Below are positions 4,815-5,810 of a stretch of DNA of 5,810 nt, piece after piece; the stretch's first letter is position 1; every line of letters starts with the position of its first letter. A program made the position numbers and the translations under genes. This DNA is from an uncultured Prevotella sp. (GTDB lineage: Bacteria > Bacteroidota > Bacteroidia > Bacteroidales > Bacteroidaceae). The DNA is taken from positions 1 through 5,810 of the forward strand of contig CAJPTO010000201.1 of NCBI GenBank assembly GCA_905373605.1, in the 5' to 3' direction. The notes below the pieces were generated by a model. It did no database searches. It was not told the origin of the DNA and saw nothing but the letters and a program-made list of their open reading frames with translations.

Positions 4815-4859
4815 CTGAGTCTTTTTAAGTGAGACTTATTAATTAAAACTGTATATCAT

Positions 4860-5597
4860 ATGGACAAAACAAAAATCATCATTACTGCTATCATCGCAGT
4901 GGGTATTGTAATTGGAGCGTGGCTCATTGCCGCAGGTTTTAAGAACTTCAGGGAGGGGCAACCCAACATCAACGTTACGGGTATGGCCGAGAAACAAATC
5001 ACAAGCGACCTTATCGTTTGGAGAATATCGGTTAACGCCGAAGGAAGCACACGCAGCTCGGCCTTCACCGAATACGAAAAGGCGGCTCGCGTGATGCGCC
5101 AATACCTACAAACACACGGCATTCCCGAGAAAGAACTAACAGCAAGCAGCGTGGATATTAACAAACGCACGAAAGACTTTTGGGACGAAGACAGCCGCAA
5201 GTATGTCTCACTGGATAACGGCTTCGCCGTTTCGCAGACGTTCACCGTTAGCTCTAACGACCTGAAACGCGTGGAAGGTGTGTACCAACGCATCTCGGAA
5301 CTTTATAACCGTGGACTGGATTTCAGTAGCGAAAAGCCACTTTATTATTACACGAAGCTGAACGACCTGAAGATGGAGATGCTTAACCAAGCTTCGGCCA
5401 ATGCCTACGAGCGCGCGCAAACTATTGCCAAAGGTAGCGACTCGAAAGTTGGCGCTATCGTTTCGTCATCAATGGGCGTGTTCCAAATCGTGGGTTTGAA
5501 CAGCGAAGAGGAGTATAGCTGGGGCGGTACGTTTAACACGAGCAGCAAGGAAAAGGTGGCTAGTATCACCGTGAGAACGACTTACAGGGTGAAATAA
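4860..5597 (+). CDS. SIMPL (DUF541) domain protein, membrane-anchored
   Basis: This 245-residue protein begins with a short charged segment (MDKTK) and one hydrophobic span (IIITAIIAVGIVIGAWLIAA, 6-25). That makes it a signal anchor or uncleaved signal, with the rest outside the cytoplasmic membrane. The SIMPL domain follows: INVTGMAEKQITSDLIVWRISV (37-58), a helix with EYEKAARVMRQYLQTHGIP (71-89), TASSVDI (94-100), the helix LNDLKMEMLNQASANAYERAQTIA (167-190), and the closing strand KVASITVRTTYRV (232-244). Bacterial relatives include E. coli YggE and Brucella BP26, which have been linked to stress tolerance or form oligomeric envelope structures. The exact role here is unknown. The start at 4860 is the only one that keeps the whole anchor. 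The gene stands alone: its upstream neighbour is divergent, and a strong terminator follows 26 bp after the stop. Confidence 0.9.
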   Translation: MDKTKIIITAIIAVGIVIGAWLIAAGFKNFREGQPNINVTGMAEKQITSDLIVWRISVNAEGSTRSSAFTEYEKAARVMRQYLQTHGIPEKELTASSVDINKRTKDFWDEDSRKYVSLDNGFAVSQTFTVSSNDLKRVEGVYQRISELYNRGLDFSSEKPLYYYTKLNDLKMEMLNQASANAYERAQTIAKGSDSKVGAIVSSSMGVFQIVGLNSEEEYSWGGTFNTSSKEKVASITVRTTYRVK

Positions 5598-5623
5598 AGA
5601 ATCCCTCGTGATTTTATGCAGAT

Positions 5624-5668
5624 ACACAAAAGCTCCGAATGCAACATGTGCATTCGGAGCTTTTGTGT
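5624..5668 (+). terminator. Perfect 20-bp-stem terminator after the SIMPL gene
   Basis: The arm ACACAAAAGCTCCGAATGCA (5624-5643) and its exact reverse complement (5649-5668) enclose the 5-base loop ACATG. An AAAA tract in the left arm and TTTT in the right arm let the hairpin act in both directions. On the plus strand AATTTT follows shortly after (5671-5676). It starts 26 bp after the SIMPL stop. Confidence 0.88.
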
Positions 5669-5755
5669 TGAATTTTACCTAATGGATAAGCGAAAAGGGG
5701 AGTTACAGGCAGTGGGGAGAGGGGCGTATAGCGAAAATATGAAAAAGGGTGAAAC

Positions 5756-5805
5756 GTCGGATATTGTCTGATAATGTCGGATAATGTCAGATATTGTTGG
5801 GTACA
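5756..5805. repeat. Five-unit 10-bp tandem array (consensus GTCGGATAAT)
   Basis: Consecutive 10-base units GTCGGATATT, GTCTGATAAT, GTCGGATAAT, GTCAGATATT and GTTGGGTACA run to within five bases of the right edge, so the array may continue beyond. The GTCGG/GTCAG core is the same as in the 9-bp array at 2822-2919. Immediately before it stands GGGTGAAAC, the reverse complement of the TTTCACCC block found at 1914-1968. The surrounding 5669-5810 stretch contains no gene that I can support. Confidence 0.75.
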
Positions 5806-5810
5806 AAGAG

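Larger units (their letters stand above)
4465..4859. other. 395-bp non-coding region between divergent genes
   Basis: No gene is visible. The left part is the upstream promoter zone of the minus-strand unit and contains a plus-strand -7 box (4568-4575). The rest is a repeat-rich leader of the SIMPL gene. It holds two copies of GGCCAAATGC (4616-4625 and 4714-4723), two of CTTGTCAACT (4649 and 4664), a small hairpin CTCGTT/AACGAG (4672-4677 with 4686-4691), a perfect 10-bp tandem duplication (4743-4762) and a REP-like GC-rich hairpin (4783-4814). I see no consensus promoter in the last 45 bases before the SIMPL start. Confidence 0.7.

Noticed and set aside
4417..4859. tRNA or other structured RNA gene in the divergent intergenic region
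   Set aside because: I found no cloverleaf-like pairing, T-loop consensus or conserved RNA motif, only short repeats and a REP-like hairpin.
1..5810. Defence, toxin-antitoxin or mobile-element system
   Set aside because: No nuclease, transposase, integrase, toxin or antitoxin domain was seen in any supported gene.

Overview
The window looks like chromosomal DNA of a Bacteroidota bacterium, most likely Prevotella or a close relative. The reasons are protein families typical of that group (a DUF3943 outer-membrane protein, a short acidic DUF2795 protein, a 'GFGIQSP' methyltransferase-like protein), four promoter boxes of the Bacteroidota form TAnnTTTG, each followed by CA or C, no Shine-Dalgarno sequences at the starts, and intergenic regions full of short degenerate repeats. 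This placement rests on remembered family and promoter knowledge, not on a database search.

Layout. 1-1446 (+): the 3' part of a DUF3943 beta-barrel-like protein cut by the left edge. 1447-1974: a 528-bp gene-free stretch with a 100-bp inverted-repeat unit, a candidate promoter and several tandem repeats. 1975-2541 (+): an integral-membrane isoprenylcysteine-carboxyl-methyltransferase/PEMT-like methyltransferase. 2609-2794 (-): a probable 61-residue single-span membrane protein, convergent with it. 2822-2919: an eleven-unit 9-bp degenerate tandem array. 2938-4416 (-): three genes read right to left, namely a methyltransferase-like protein with a degenerate SAM loop, a PduO-type corrinoid adenosyltransferase 18 bp behind it (likely one operon), and a DUF2795 protein with its own promoter overlapping the adenosyltransferase stop codon and a strong terminator. 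4417-4859: a divergent promoter region followed by a repeat-rich leader. 4860-5597 (+): a membrane-anchored SIMPL (DUF541) protein ending at a perfect 20-bp-stem terminator. 5669-5810: no gene, but a second tandem array related to the one at 2822-2919.

How the genes work together. The adenosyltransferase makes adenosylcobalamin from scavenged corrinoid. The upstream methyltransferase-like gene is probably co-transcribed, but no functional link is visible. The other genes look like independent housekeeping or envelope genes. I do not see a defence system, mobile element with transposase, CRISPR array, RNA gene or biosynthetic cluster. The most unusual content is in the intergenic DNA: families of short repeats occupying leaders and gene junctions, and two plus-strand genes that each start about 285 bp after a good promoter -7 box. 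The sequence also argues for moving the start of the methyltransferase-like gene 16 codons downstream.
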